26,393 bases of DNA from Deltaproteobacteria bacterium. Lineage in GTDB: Bacteria; Chloroflexota; Dehalococcoidia; Dehalococcoidales; BS750m-G39. Location of the stretch: the NCBI GenBank assembly GCA_013202445.1, contig JABMRW010000022.1:1-26393 (forward strand). The letters are read 5' to 3'. The notes under the pieces were generated by a model. The model saw nothing but the letters and a program-made list of their open reading frames with translations, was not told where the DNA came from and searched no databases. The translations under genes and the position numbers were made by a program. Below, in pieces: positions 6,915-14,798 of this stretch. Each line of letters starts with the position of its first letter. The stretch's first letter is position 1.

Positions 6915-8177
6915 TTACTTGTCTATCTGAGCTAGCTCAGCCCTTAGCTCACCGAGGGGCACGCTTTTCTGTTCGGCGCCGGCCATATCCCGCACTATCA
7001 CCGTGCCGCTCTTTAGCTCCTCCTCCCCGATAATCACCGCGTAGCTGACGCCCAGGTTATTGGCCTGCCTAAGCTGCGCCTTCAGGCTCTTATCCCCCAG
7101 CGCCTTTATCACCCCTATATCCCCCCGCCTCAAGTCAGCCGCCAGCTTTACCGCCTCGGTTTTTGCCGCCTCACCCAGATAGGCGATAAACACCGGCGGC
7201 CTGGGCAGGGGTGGGGCTTCAACCTTCTGCTTCTTCAGGTTGAGTATTGTCCTCTCGATGCCGGCGGCAAAGCCCAGGGCCGGGGTCGGCTTACCCCCCA
7301 GCTCCTCGATAAGGTCGTCGTAGCGGCCCCCACCGGCCAGGGTGCTCTGGGCGCCTCCCCCCTCCGGCTGAATCTCGAAAACGGTGCGGGTATAATAGTC
7401 CAGCCCCCGCACTAGGCGGTGGTTGACGGCAAAGGGGAGACCGAGCAGCTCCAGGTATCTCTTTAGCTGCTTAAAGTGCTCGGCGCACTCCGGGCAGAGG
7501 TAATCGGCGCTCTTCGGCGCCTGGTTGGCTATCTGCTGGCAGCTATCGTTCTTACAGTCGAGCAGGCGCAGCGGGTTGCGTTTAAGCCGGGACTGGCAGT
7601 CGGGGCAAAGCTCCCCGGCGCGGCCGGCGTAGTAATTTTTTAGGGCGGCCACATAGCTCGGGCGGCACTTCTTACAGCCGATGCTGTTTAGCTGGAGTGA
7701 CAATCGGCGCAGCTTTACCGAGGCTAAGAACTGCCAGGCCATATCGATGACCTCGCCGTCGAGGGCAGGGTCGTCGTCACCGATGGCCTCGTAGCCGAAC
7801 TGGTAGTGCTGGCGGTACCGCCCCGCCTGGGGCCTCTCGTACCTGAAGATAGAGGCAATATAGTACAGCTTTACCGGCTGGGACAGGTTATGCATGCCGT
7901 GTTCCAGGTAGGCGCGGCAGACGGAAGCGGTGCCCTCCGGTCTAAGTGTGATTGAGCTGCCCCCCCGGTCTTCAAAGGTGTACATCTCCTTGGTGACGAT
8001 GTCGGTATCCTCACCGACGCTGCGGGCAAAAAGGCGGCTATCCTCGAAAACGGGGGCGTCGATACGCTCGTAGCCGTAGAGCTGGGCGGTGTGGGCCACC
8101 CTTTGCTCAATGTGGCGCCAGTAGGCCTGTTCCTGGGGCAGGATGTCTGAGGTTCCGCGCGGTGCCTGATACATCAT
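6915..8177 (-). CDS. hisS: histidyl-tRNA synthetase
   Basis: HisRS charges tRNA-His. It is a class II synthetase: MYQAPRGTSDILP at the N-terminus, motif 2 with FRYERPQAGRYRQHYQFG, the histidine-specific RGLDYYTRTVFE and GGGRYDDLIEELGG, and a C-terminal anticodon-binding domain (GVIKALGDKSLKAQLRQANN). The insertion around residues 165-235 has several CxxC pairs (CKKC, CPDC, CPEC), which suggest metal binding. I prefer the ATG-ATG at 8177-8172 because conservation begins at MYQAPRG. A TTG at 8189 would add four residues, and neither has a strong ribosome site. The gene lies directly behind the membrane glycosyltransferase (14-bp gap) and probably shares its transcript. Confidence 0.95.
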   Translation of the reverse strand: MMYQAPRGTSDILPQEQAYWRHIEQRVAHTAQLYGYERIDAPVFEDSRLFARSVGEDTDIVTKEMYTFEDRGGSSITLRPEGTASVCRAYLEHGMHNLSQPVKLYYIASIFRYERPQAGRYRQHYQFGYEAIGDDDPALDGEVIDMAWQFLASVKLRRLSLQLNSIGCKKCRPSYVAALKNYYAGRAGELCPDCQSRLKRNPLRLLDCKNDSCQQIANQAPKSADYLCPECAEHFKQLKRYLELLGLPFAVNHRLVRGLDYYTRTVFEIQPEGGGAQSTLAGGGRYDDLIEELGGKPTPALGFAAGIERTILNLKKQKVEAPPLPRPPVFIAYLGEAAKTEAVKLAADLRRGDIGVIKALGDKSLKAQLRQANNLGVSYAVIIGEEELKSGTVIVRDMAGAEQKSVPLGELRAELAQIDK

Positions 8178-8185
8178 GGCTTTTC

Positions 8186-8215
8186 TCAAGGCTAGGATAC
8201 AGTATCAAGGCTAGG
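8186..8215. repeat. short direct repeat at the hisS/glycosyltransferase junction
   Basis: TCAAGGCTAGG occurs at 8186-8196 and again at 8205-8215, a 19-bp period. The first copy supplies the TAG stop of the upstream gene (minus strand). It looks like a small tandem duplication that may have set the present C-terminus. Confidence 0.6.
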
Positions 8216-9496
8216 TTGTAAAGAGAGATTATGCCAGCGGGTAAAAACGCAGACCACATAGGCGATTGACAGTCCCATAATAGCTAAAGCCAGGGATACA
8301 TAGGCATAATTCGGCAGCAGCGAATGAGCCAGGCCGATGCGGGCTAAAATCGGGGTGACCCAGGGGCTGGTGGGATTGAGGTAGTTAAACCAGAAGGAAA
8401 CATCAAAAAGCCACAGCCATACGGCGGGAAGCAGGGCCAGCACCAGGGTTAAAACTCTTTCGCCTTTGTACTGTGTTTGGGCGGCCACCAGCAGGGCAAT
8501 CGGTATGTAGATAACCATGTACTGGTAGTTGACCTGGTAGGAGAAAGCGATGAAGACCAGGAAACCGGCCAGCGCCCCCTGCGCCGGGGTGACTGCCCGC
8601 CGGTAGCTGAATACTAAGACGGCCAGTATGCCCAGCAGCATGACGGGTATGGTGAGCGGCAGAAACCGGCTGGTTTCCCAGTTGAAGACATCGTGCAGGT
8701 AGGTGAGCAGGGCACCGGTGCCGCTGAAGGCGTAGACCAGCGGGAGCTGGTAATGCGGCGCCTGCCCCGGCAAAAACAGCGAGCTGGCGTAGGCGAAAAA
8801 ATTGCCGGTAAGCAAAAAAGGGATAGAGATAACTATTACCACCCCGGCAAAAATAGCAAAATTACTTACCTGCCGCTGCCAGTTCACCTGCCGGGCCACT
8901 ATCACCGCCATCACCGCTACCGGCACCAGGGTATGCTGCTTGGTCATAATGGCCAGCCCGGCGAGCAGGAAGGCCAGCCGGTCCCGGCCCCGCTCCAGCA
9001 GGATTATCGCCGCCAGCAAAAAAGCGGCCGCCACGGCGTCGAACTGCCCGAAAACCGCCGACTCGTACCAGCTGGTGGGATGAAAGAGCCACAGGCTGGC
9101 GAATAGCAGTTTGCGGAGTCTTGAGCCGGGCACGGCCAAATATAAAAGGCAGCCTATGGCCAGGTCAGCTAATATGATTGGGGTCTTCATCGCCAGCCGC
9201 CAGCCGCTGTCCACCATGGTCTGGGTAGCCGCACTTTCCGGCACGACTATCAGGGCTAACCCCAACAGCAGGAGCCATATCGGCGGATAGACAAACCTCC
9301 AGAATTTAAAAGGGAAAATAGCCGCGGTGCCATGGGCGTACCGGTAAAAGTCCAGTCCGTGAATCTGGAATACCTTGGCAAAGGCCCAGAACTGGGCAAT
9401 ATCAGGCCCGGCGGAAATAGGCGCCGCCCAGAACCGGCAAAGGGCGGCCAGGACTAATACCAGCCCAAAAATCAGGATGTGGATTTTATTGCTCAT
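8192..9496 (-). CDS. polytopic membrane glycosyltransferase, GT-C-like
   Basis: This 434-residue protein is almost entirely hydrophobic, with about ten or more predicted membrane segments beginning at residue 7. Its pattern resembles GT-C mannosyl- or glucosyltransferases that use lipid-phosphate sugars. An acidic first loop (AGPDIAQFW) is followed by HPTSWYESAVFGQFDAVAAA, and then by GRDRLAFLLAGLAIMTKQHT, the region GT-C proteins typically carry. The exact family and substrate cannot be fixed from the sequence alone. The start is ATG 9496; a minus-strand TATAAT lies at 9533-9538 without a good -35. It is divergent from a GT2/GtrA fusion and an O-mannosyltransferase-like gene, which supports a role in surface glycan or glycoprotein assembly. 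hisS follows it. Confidence 0.65.
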   Translation of the reverse strand: MSNKIHILIFGLVLVLAALCRFWAAPISAGPDIAQFWAFAKVFQIHGLDFYRYAHGTAAIFPFKFWRFVYPPIWLLLLGLALIVVPESAATQTMVDSGWRLAMKTPIILADLAIGCLLYLAVPGSRLRKLLFASLWLFHPTSWYESAVFGQFDAVAAAFLLAAIILLERGRDRLAFLLAGLAIMTKQHTLVPVAVMAVIVARQVNWQRQVSNFAIFAGVVIVISIPFLLTGNFFAYASSLFLPGQAPHYQLPLVYAFSGTGALLTYLHDVFNWETSRFLPLTIPVMLLGILAVLVFSYRRAVTPAQGALAGFLVFIAFSYQVNYQYMVIYIPIALLVAAQTQYKGERVLTLVLALLPAVWLWLFDVSFWFNYLNPTSPWVTPILARIGLAHSLLPNYAYVSLALAIMGLSIAYVVCVFTRWHNLSLQPSLDTVS

Positions 9497-9568
9497 ATTG
9501 GGTGTTTATTTTACGGGATGTGTTTGCCCCATATTATACTCCCCCGTTATATATAAGACACCCCTCTG

Positions 9569-9596
9569 TTGTAGAATCGGCAGAATGTTGTAGAAT
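9569..9596 (+). promoter_or_regulatory. promoter for the GT2/GtrA operon
   Basis: TTGTAG (9569-9574) and TAGAAT (9591-9596) are spaced 16 bp apart. The element arises from two copies of TGTTGTAGAAT placed 20 bp apart, so the repeat itself could also be a binding site. The leader would be about 30 nt and includes AGGGGG before the GTG start. Confidence 0.5.
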
Positions 9597-9631
9597 ACAG
9601 GTGGCTCAATCTGTGGCGTCAGGGGGTAGCA

Positions 9632-10708
9632 GTGGCCGATACAATCTCCATCATCATACCTACCTACAACGAGAAGGATAATATCGCCCCGCTCCTGTCC
9701 AGGGTGGCTAAGGCCCTTTCCGGCTATAGCTATGAAATCTTAATCGTTGATGACGGCAGTAATGACGGGACTATCGAGATTGCCTCAGACCTGGCCTCCC
9801 GCTACCCGGTCAGGGTAATCGTCCGCCGCAACGAAAGGGGGCTGGCGACGGCGGTGGTTCACGGGCTGAAATCCGCCGCCGGTGAGATTATCGGGGTGAT
9901 GGATGCCGACCTGCAGCACCCGCCGGAGGTCATCCCCGAGTTGATTAAGGCCCTCCGGGACGGGGCGGATATGGTGGTGGCCAGCCGCTATATAGAAGGC
10001 GGCGGCTGTCCCCACTGGGGGCTTTCCCGAAGAATTATATCAAAGGTGGCTCTGGTAATATCCCACCTGCTCCTGCCCTCGACCCGGCCGGTAAAAGACC
10101 CGCTGGCGGGGTTCTTCATGTTCCGGCGGCGGAACGTGGATCCGGCCAAGCTTAAGCCTATCGGCTATAAGATAAGCCTGGAGGTAATGCTCACCGGCCG
10201 CTTCCAGAACGTGGTCGAAGTCCCCTATATTTTTGAAGACAGGAGCGCCGGCAAGAGCAAGCTGAATCCCCGGCAGCAGATAGATTACCTGAGGCACCTC
10301 TTCAGCCTGATGGCCCGCACCGGCGAGATCAAGAGGCTGATGAAATTTTGCGCCGTGGGCTTGAGCGGCATTATCGTCAATCAGGGCTTACTCTGGTCGC
10401 TCACCGAATTCGCCGGCCTGAGGTACTATATATCGGCCCTTTTCGCCATCGAGGCCTCGATAATTTCCAACTTTGTCCTCAACGATTATTTCACCTTCTC
10501 CGACCGGCGCACCGGCAGGGGCAAATCATTCCTGGTGCGCCTGCTCAAATTCAACGTAACCTGCCTGGCCGGGGCGGGAATTCAGTACGTTCTGCTGCTG
10601 CTGTTTACCAGCGCCCTGGGCATACACTATCTCATATCCAACCTTATCGCCATCGCCGTGGCTTTCCTGTGGAACTACTTCATGAGTAGCTGGTGGACGT
10701 GGAAATAA
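9632..10708 (+). CDS. GT2 polyprenyl-phosphate mannose synthase-like protein fused to GtrA domain
   Basis: Residues 1-225 are a family 2 glycosyltransferase of the dolichol-phosphate mannose synthase type: IIIPTYNEKDNI, LIVDDGSNDGT, MDADLQHPPEVIP and VASRYIEGGG. Residues 235-358 form a GtrA-like four-helix membrane domain (LMKFCAVGLSGIIVNQG to NYFMSSWWTWK). Such fusions, known for example in archaeal DPM synthases, transfer a sugar from its nucleotide form to a polyprenyl phosphate and may help flip it. Mannose is the likely but unproven sugar. GTG 9632 is chosen, with AGGGGG 5-6 nt upstream. The next gene overlaps it by 16 bp, so the two are translationally coupled, and its predicted product is the natural user of the lipid-linked sugar. 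Confidence 0.85.
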   Translation: MADTISIIIPTYNEKDNIAPLLSRVAKALSGYSYEILIVDDGSNDGTIEIASDLASRYPVRVIVRRNERGLATAVVHGLKSAAGEIIGVMDADLQHPPEVIPELIKALRDGADMVVASRYIEGGGCPHWGLSRRIISKVALVISHLLLPSTRPVKDPLAGFFMFRRRNVDPAKLKPIGYKISLEVMLTGRFQNVVEVPYIFEDRSAGKSKLNPRQQIDYLRHLFSLMARTGEIKRLMKFCAVGLSGIIVNQGLLWSLTEFAGLRYYISALFAIEASIISNFVLNDYFTFSDRRTGRGKSFLVRLLKFNVTCLAGAGIQYVLLLLFTSALGIHYLISNLIAIAVAFLWNYFMSSWWTWK

Positions 10709-11895
10709 AAAGAAGCCTGTGCCGGGCCTACCGCTGGCAATATTTCTGGCTCTGCCTGCTGGTGGTAGCCACGCTGGCCATGCACTTGGTCATTATCGCC
10801 AGCCCCTCCGAGCTAATTCTGGATGAGAGCCACTATGTTCCCGATGCCAAGATGATCATAGCAGAGCATGAAACGCTGCGCATTGAGCACCCGCCTTTAG
10901 CCAAACTCCTCATCGCCGCCGGGATAGAGCTCTTGGGCGATAACCCCTGGGGCTGGCGCCTTTTCCCGGTTATATTCGGCACGGCCACTATCGTCCTCTT
11001 CTATTTCCTCTGCCGGCGGCTGAACATGTCCCGAGACGCCGCCTCCATAGCTACCTTCCTACTGGCTTTGGAAAACATGACCTTCGTTCAGGCCAGCGTG
11101 GCTATGCTGGATGTCTATTGCCTTACCTTTATGATGGCCTCATTTCTGCTTTACGTCAGCCGGGGATACTGGTCTTCAGGAATAGCGGTGGCGCTGGCGG
11201 CTCTGGCCAAGCTCAATGGCGCTCTGGCACTACCGGTAATGTTCTTCCACTGGCTGTTCCGCCGGCAGGGCCGTTCCTGGTGGTTTGCCCTTACCGTGGT
11301 TATGGCCCCGGTCGCCTTTGTCGGGCTGATGTTTTTGTTTGATTTGGCCATTGTCCGGGACTTTTCGGCGCTGGTAGACCCGGTTAGCCGGATAAAGACC
11401 ATGTTAAGCCTGAGCAGCAGCCTTACCTTTGCCACCGTCGACCATCCCAGCCTCAGCCGACCCTGGGAGTGGTTAATAAATTATGAGGTTATGAGCTACT
11501 GGTATCGCCCGCATTATATGTCCGCCATCAGCCCTTCTATCTGGGCTTTAATCATGCCCGCTTTTGGTTATATGGTCTACAGGGCGGTTAAAGGCAACGA
11601 GGCCGGGCTCTTCGGCGCCGCCTGGTTTGCCGGCACCTACCTGGTCTGGATACCAATCAGCCTCATTACCGACCGGGCCAGCTATGTCTACTACTTTTAC
11701 CCCACGGTGGGGGCTATCTGCCTCGGCCTGGGGCTGGGTCTATCCCGGCTGCTCGACTTTTACCGGGAAAGGAGACCGGGCAAGCTTAAGAAGACGGCAC
11801 TGTCGCTGTTTATCTTCTATCTGGTGGCTCACCTGGCCTGCTTTGTCATTCTCTCGCCGTTGTTCCCGATATATTGGCCCGTGGGGGGATACTAG
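10693..11895 (+). CDS. protein O-mannosyltransferase-like membrane protein (GT39/PMT)
   Basis: This 400-residue polytopic membrane protein has the hallmarks of PMT/GT39 enzymes, which move mannose from a polyprenyl phosphate to Ser/Thr of exported proteins. After the first membrane helix comes the acidic catalytic loop ILDESHYVPDA. It is followed by the EHPPLAKLLIAAG motif and WGWRLFPVIFGTATI, as in bacterial PMT homologues. It is shorter than actinobacterial PMTs (about 500), lacking part of the C-terminal region. GTG 10693 overlaps the GT2/GtrA gene; GTG 10699 is an alternative. With the upstream lipid-sugar synthase it forms a donor-plus-transferase pair. A transferase acting on another acceptor such as lipid or glycan remains possible. 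Confidence 0.75.
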   Translation: MDVEIKRSLCRAYRWQYFWLCLLVVATLAMHLVIIASPSELILDESHYVPDAKMIIAEHETLRIEHPPLAKLLIAAGIELLGDNPWGWRLFPVIFGTATIVLFYFLCRRLNMSRDAASIATFLLALENMTFVQASVAMLDVYCLTFMMASFLLYVSRGYWSSGIAVALAALAKLNGALALPVMFFHWLFRRQGRSWWFALTVVMAPVAFVGLMFLFDLAIVRDFSALVDPVSRIKTMLSLSSSLTFATVDHPSLSRPWEWLINYEVMSYWYRPHYMSAISPSIWALIMPAFGYMVYRAVKGNEAGLFGAAWFAGTYLVWIPISLITDRASYVYYFYPTVGAICLGLGLGLSRLLDFYRERRPGKLKKTALSLFIFYLVAHLACFVILSPLFPIYWPVGGY

Positions 11896-11915
11896 AATCT
11901 CAATAGGGTGCCCCA

Positions 11916-11949
11916 CCCCGCTTTATATCTTTTCCCGCCCGCCGCCCTT
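11916..11949. repeat. dispersed 34-bp intergenic repeat, copy 1
   Basis: This segment matches 16429-16462 at 32 of 34 positions, with a shared core of TTTATATCTTTTCCCGCCC. Both copies lie just downstream of a gene end in C-rich intergenic DNA. Confidence 0.8.
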
Positions 11950-12053
11950 CCCCCCTTTAACAGTTCTCTTTCTTCCCACCCTCCCACCCTCATAGGCTCC
12001 GCCTCTAAAACTCTCCTTCCCCACCCCGCAGGGGGGAGAGAAAAGATTAGAAG

Positions 12054-12101
12054 CCCACCCCTAAAAAGGAGTTGAAAGAGGTCACACCTCTATAGGGTGG
12101 G
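12054..12101. repeat. nested inverted repeat
   Basis: An outer stem CCCACCCCTA with TAGGGTGGG (one bulged C) encloses an inner perfect stem AGAGGT-CAC-ACCTCT (12077-12091). It is a two-storey hairpin in DNA or RNA, within the repeat region before rel. Function is unknown. Confidence 0.6.
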
Positions 12102-12260
12102 AAGCAAAACAAACGCTAAAAACCAGCCAATCCCCCCCTTGCTTACCATAACGCTAAAAACAAATCCCACGCTCAACCACGCCTGAATTGTTTCCCCCAT
12201 TTTTTAGTGCTGTTTTTTGTCGCCCCTCCTTATCCCCCCCCCCGCCCTTAACCCCCCCTT

Positions 12261-12289
12261 TTGCACCCGTAGACCGCTTGCGCTATACT
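12261..12289 (+). promoter_or_regulatory. promoter for rel, leaderless
   Basis: TTGCAC (12261-12266) and TATACT (12284-12289) are spaced 17 bp apart. The ATG of rel starts at 12296, where transcription would be expected to begin, and there is no Shine-Dalgarno sequence. Confidence 0.65.
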
Positions 12290-12295
12290 TGAAAT

Positions 12296-14458
12296 ATGAG
12301 TCTCGCCGAGCTTCTGGAAAAGGCCCAAGAGTATCTGCCGCCGGAGAAGATAGCTCTGGTCAAGAAGGCGTACGATTTTGCCGCCGAAGCCCATGAGGGG
12401 CAGACGCGCAAAACGGGTGACCCCTACATAGAGCACCCGCTGCAGACGGCGCTAATCCTGGCCAGGGTTCAACTTGACGCCAATTCTCTGGCCGCTGCCC
12501 TGCTCCACGATGTCCCCGAAAACTGCGGCATACCCGTCTCCGAGATTGAAGCCAAGTTCGGCCCCGAGGTGAGCAAGCTGGTCGATGGCGTTACCCGGCT
12601 GGGCAAGATTACCTGGCAGGCTCCCGACGACCCCCAGGCCCGTCATCAGCAGGCGGAAAACCTCAGGAAGATGCTGGTAGCCATGGCCGAAGACCTGCCG
12701 GTGGTCTTCATCAAGCTGGCCGACCGCCTGCACAATATGGAAACCTTAAGCGCGCTGCCAAAGGATATGCAGCTCCGCATCGCCCAGGAGACACAGGAGA
12801 TATACGCCCCCCTGGCCCATCGGCTGGGGATATGGGAGCTGAAGTGGCGGCTGGAGGACTTATCCCTCCGCTATCTGGAGCGGGCCACGTATGACAAGAT
12901 TGCCAGGCTCATTTCCGCCCGCCGTGACCAGCGGGAGGGCTTTGTCGCCCAGATAATCCAGATTATAGAGGAGGAGCTCAAGCGGGTAGGCATAAAAGCC
13001 GATATATCAGGCCGGCCCAAGCATATTTACAGCATATACCAGAAGATTCAGCGCTACGAAGCCCTGGGCAAAGACTTCGATGATATATACGACCTGCTCG
13101 CCCTGCGGGTACTGGTCGGCTCGGTGTCCGATTGCTATAACGCCCTGGGGGTTGTCCACAGCCTGTGGCGCCCCCTCCCCGGTGAGTTTGACGATTTTAT
13201 CGCCAGCCCCAAGACCAACGGCTACCAGGGTTTGCATACGGCGGTGATGTATATGGGCACCACCCCGCTTGAGGTCCAGATTCGCACCCGGGAGATGCAT
13301 AAACTAGATGAATACGGCATGGCCGCCCACTGGCGCTATAAAGAAGGCGAAGAGAAAGACATCCACTTCGAGGAGCGGGTAGCCTGGCTGCGCCAGCTTA
13401 TAGACTGGCACCGGGAGCTCAGTGGGGCGGAGGAGTTCCTGGAATCGGTCAAGACCGATATCTTTATTGACCAGGTCTTTGTCTACACCCCCAAGGGGGA
13501 GATAAAGGACCTGCCCAAGGGGGCCACCCCCCTCGATTTCGCCTACCGGGTACACACCGAGGTGGGGCACCGCTGTATCGGGGCCAAGGTCAACGGCAAA
13601 CTGGTGCCGCTCAACTATCAGATGAATAACGGCGATGTGATCGAAATCATGTCCTCCAAGGGGGACAAGGGCCCCAGCCGGGACTGGCTCAACCCCCACC
13701 TTAACTATCTCAAGACCTCTCATGCCCAGGAGAAGGTACGGCAGTGGTTCCGCCGGCAGGAGCGGGCGGAAAACATTGAGCGGGGCCGGGCGCTTCTGGA
13801 GAAGGAGATGAGGCACCTTGGGCTAAAGCCCGCCGAGCGGGAGGAGCTGGCCAGGCTCTTCGAATACGATAACGTGGACGACTTTCTGGCGGCCATCGGC
13901 TACGGCGGCGTTTCCACCCACCAGATTGCGGTGAAATTATCCGCCCAGCCGCCGACCCAGGCCAAGGCCGTTGTCGCCCCGCCTGCCCCTCCGGAGGCGA
14001 CCATCCGGGTGCTGGGCATGGGCAATTTAGTCACCAACCTGGCCCGTTGTTGCCGCCCGCTGCCCGGCGACCAGATTATCGGCTATACCACCCGCAGCCG
14101 GGGGGTGACCGTTCACCGTCAGGACTGCTACAATATAGTCAATGAAGAAGAAAAGGAGAGACTGGTGGCGGCGGAGTGGGGGCGCACCGATTCCCTGTAT
14201 CCGGTCAGCATTCAGGCGGAAGCCTGGGACAGGGTGGGCTTAATCCGTGACGTTACCACTATTATGGCTGAGGAGGGGGTTAACATCGGCTCGGTAAACC
14301 TGACTCACCATGACGACCATTCCATTACTTTATTTTTTACCTTTCAGACCAAAGACCTGACCCAGCTGAGCCGGCTGATGGGTAAAATTGACGGCATTAG
14401 AGGTATTACCAGCGTCTTCCGGGTGGGAGACGAAGCGACCACCAAACCAAAATCATAG
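12296..14458 (+). CDS. relA: long RSH (p)ppGpp synthetase, RelA/SpoT family
   Basis: RSH enzymes make and/or degrade the alarmone (p)ppGpp. The 720-residue protein has the full long architecture. The HD hydrolase domain (residues 30-190) comes first, then the synthetase domain (about 235-350: RPKHIYSIYQKI, DIYDLLALRV, NGYQGLHTAV, EVQIRTREMH). A TGS domain (about 390-455: VFVYTPKGEIKDLPKGATPLDFAY), a zinc-finger-like region (LARCCRPLPGDQIIGY) and a C-terminal ACT domain follow. Two oddities concern activity. The hydrolase motif HDxxED reads HDVPEN (71-76), and the synthetase loop has EFDD (297-300), typical of synthetase-only RelA, rather than the RxKD of bifunctional Rel. ATG 12296 sits at the predicted transcription start. 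rpsT follows after 17 bp. Confidence 0.92.
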   Translation: MSLAELLEKAQEYLPPEKIALVKKAYDFAAEAHEGQTRKTGDPYIEHPLQTALILARVQLDANSLAAALLHDVPENCGIPVSEIEAKFGPEVSKLVDGVTRLGKITWQAPDDPQARHQQAENLRKMLVAMAEDLPVVFIKLADRLHNMETLSALPKDMQLRIAQETQEIYAPLAHRLGIWELKWRLEDLSLRYLERATYDKIARLISARRDQREGFVAQIIQIIEEELKRVGIKADISGRPKHIYSIYQKIQRYEALGKDFDDIYDLLALRVLVGSVSDCYNALGVVHSLWRPLPGEFDDFIASPKTNGYQGLHTAVMYMGTTPLEVQIRTREMHKLDEYGMAAHWRYKEGEEKDIHFEERVAWLRQLIDWHRELSGAEEFLESVKTDIFIDQVFVYTPKGEIKDLPKGATPLDFAYRVHTEVGHRCIGAKVNGKLVPLNYQMNNGDVIEIMSSKGDKGPSRDWLNPHLNYLKTSHAQEKVRQWFRRQERAENIERGRALLEKEMRHLGLKPAEREELARLFEYDNVDDFLAAIGYGGVSTHQIAVKLSAQPPTQAKAVVAPPAPPEATIRVLGMGNLVTNLARCCRPLPGDQIIGYTTRSRGVTVHRQDCYNIVNEEEKERLVAAEWGRTDSLYPVSIQAEAWDRVGLIRDVTTIMAEEGVNIGSVNLTHHDDHSITLFFTFQTKDLTQLSRLMGKIDGIRGITSVFRVGDEATTKPKS

Positions 14459-14475
14459 AACTAAGGAGGCAGATA

Positions 14476-14748
14476 TTGCCAAACATAAAATCAGCGGAAA
14501 AACAGGTTCGTGTTACGGAAAGAAAAAGGCTGAGAAATAAGTCTATTACCAGTCAGTGTAAGACTAACGTAGCCAAGGCGGAAAAGCTTATTTTCTCGGG
14601 CGAGCTAAAAGCGGCCCAGGAAGCGGTGGCGGTGGCCATCACCTCTCTGGACAAGGCGGCGGAAAAGGGGATTATCCACCCCAACAACGCCGCCCGCCGT
14701 AAATCTCGGCTGATGAAGAAGCTAAACGAAGCCCAGGCCTCGGCTTAG
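14476..14748 (+). CDS. rpsT: 30S ribosomal protein S20
   Basis: S20 is a primary 16S rRNA-binding protein of the small subunit. The 90-residue, very basic protein begins MPNIKSAEKQVRVTERKRLR, contains KAAEKGIIHPNNAARRKSRL, and ends in an alanine-rich tail, as is usual. The start is TTG at 14476, fixed by AAGGAGG at 14463-14469 and by the conserved MPNIKSA. A non-ATG start also occurs in E. coli rpsT, where it is tied to autoregulation; whether that holds here is unknown. It lies 17 bp after rel and is probably transcribed with it. Confidence 0.95.
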   Translation: MPNIKSAEKQVRVTERKRLRNKSITSQCKTNVAKAEKLIFSGELKAAQEAVAVAITSLDKAAEKGIIHPNNAARRKSRLMKKLNEAQASA

Positions 14749-14756
14749 CCTCAAAC

Positions 14757-14786
14757 TTGACCTGAGACGCTAAAGGGGTTTATGCT
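14757..14786 (+). promoter_or_regulatory. candidate promoter for the class II aldolase gene
   Basis: TTGACC (14757-14762) and TATGCT (14781-14786) are spaced 18 bp apart; the ATG follows 13 bp after the -10. The leader would be very short. Confidence 0.4.
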
Positions 14787-14798
14787 CTAAAGAGGGTC

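Larger units (their letters stand above)
11896..12260. other. 365-bp gene-free repeat region
   Basis: No plausible gene. The plus strand is very pyrimidine-rich, with runs of C up to about ten (near 12235). It holds a repeat module shared with 16429-16462, a second module (CCCACCCTCCCACCC near 11975-11989) shared with 26099-26113, a CTCTCC...GGAGAG hairpin (12011-12040) and the nested hairpin described separately. It probably acts as transcriptional insulation, but no clear T-tailed terminator serves the upstream operon. Confidence 0.5.
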
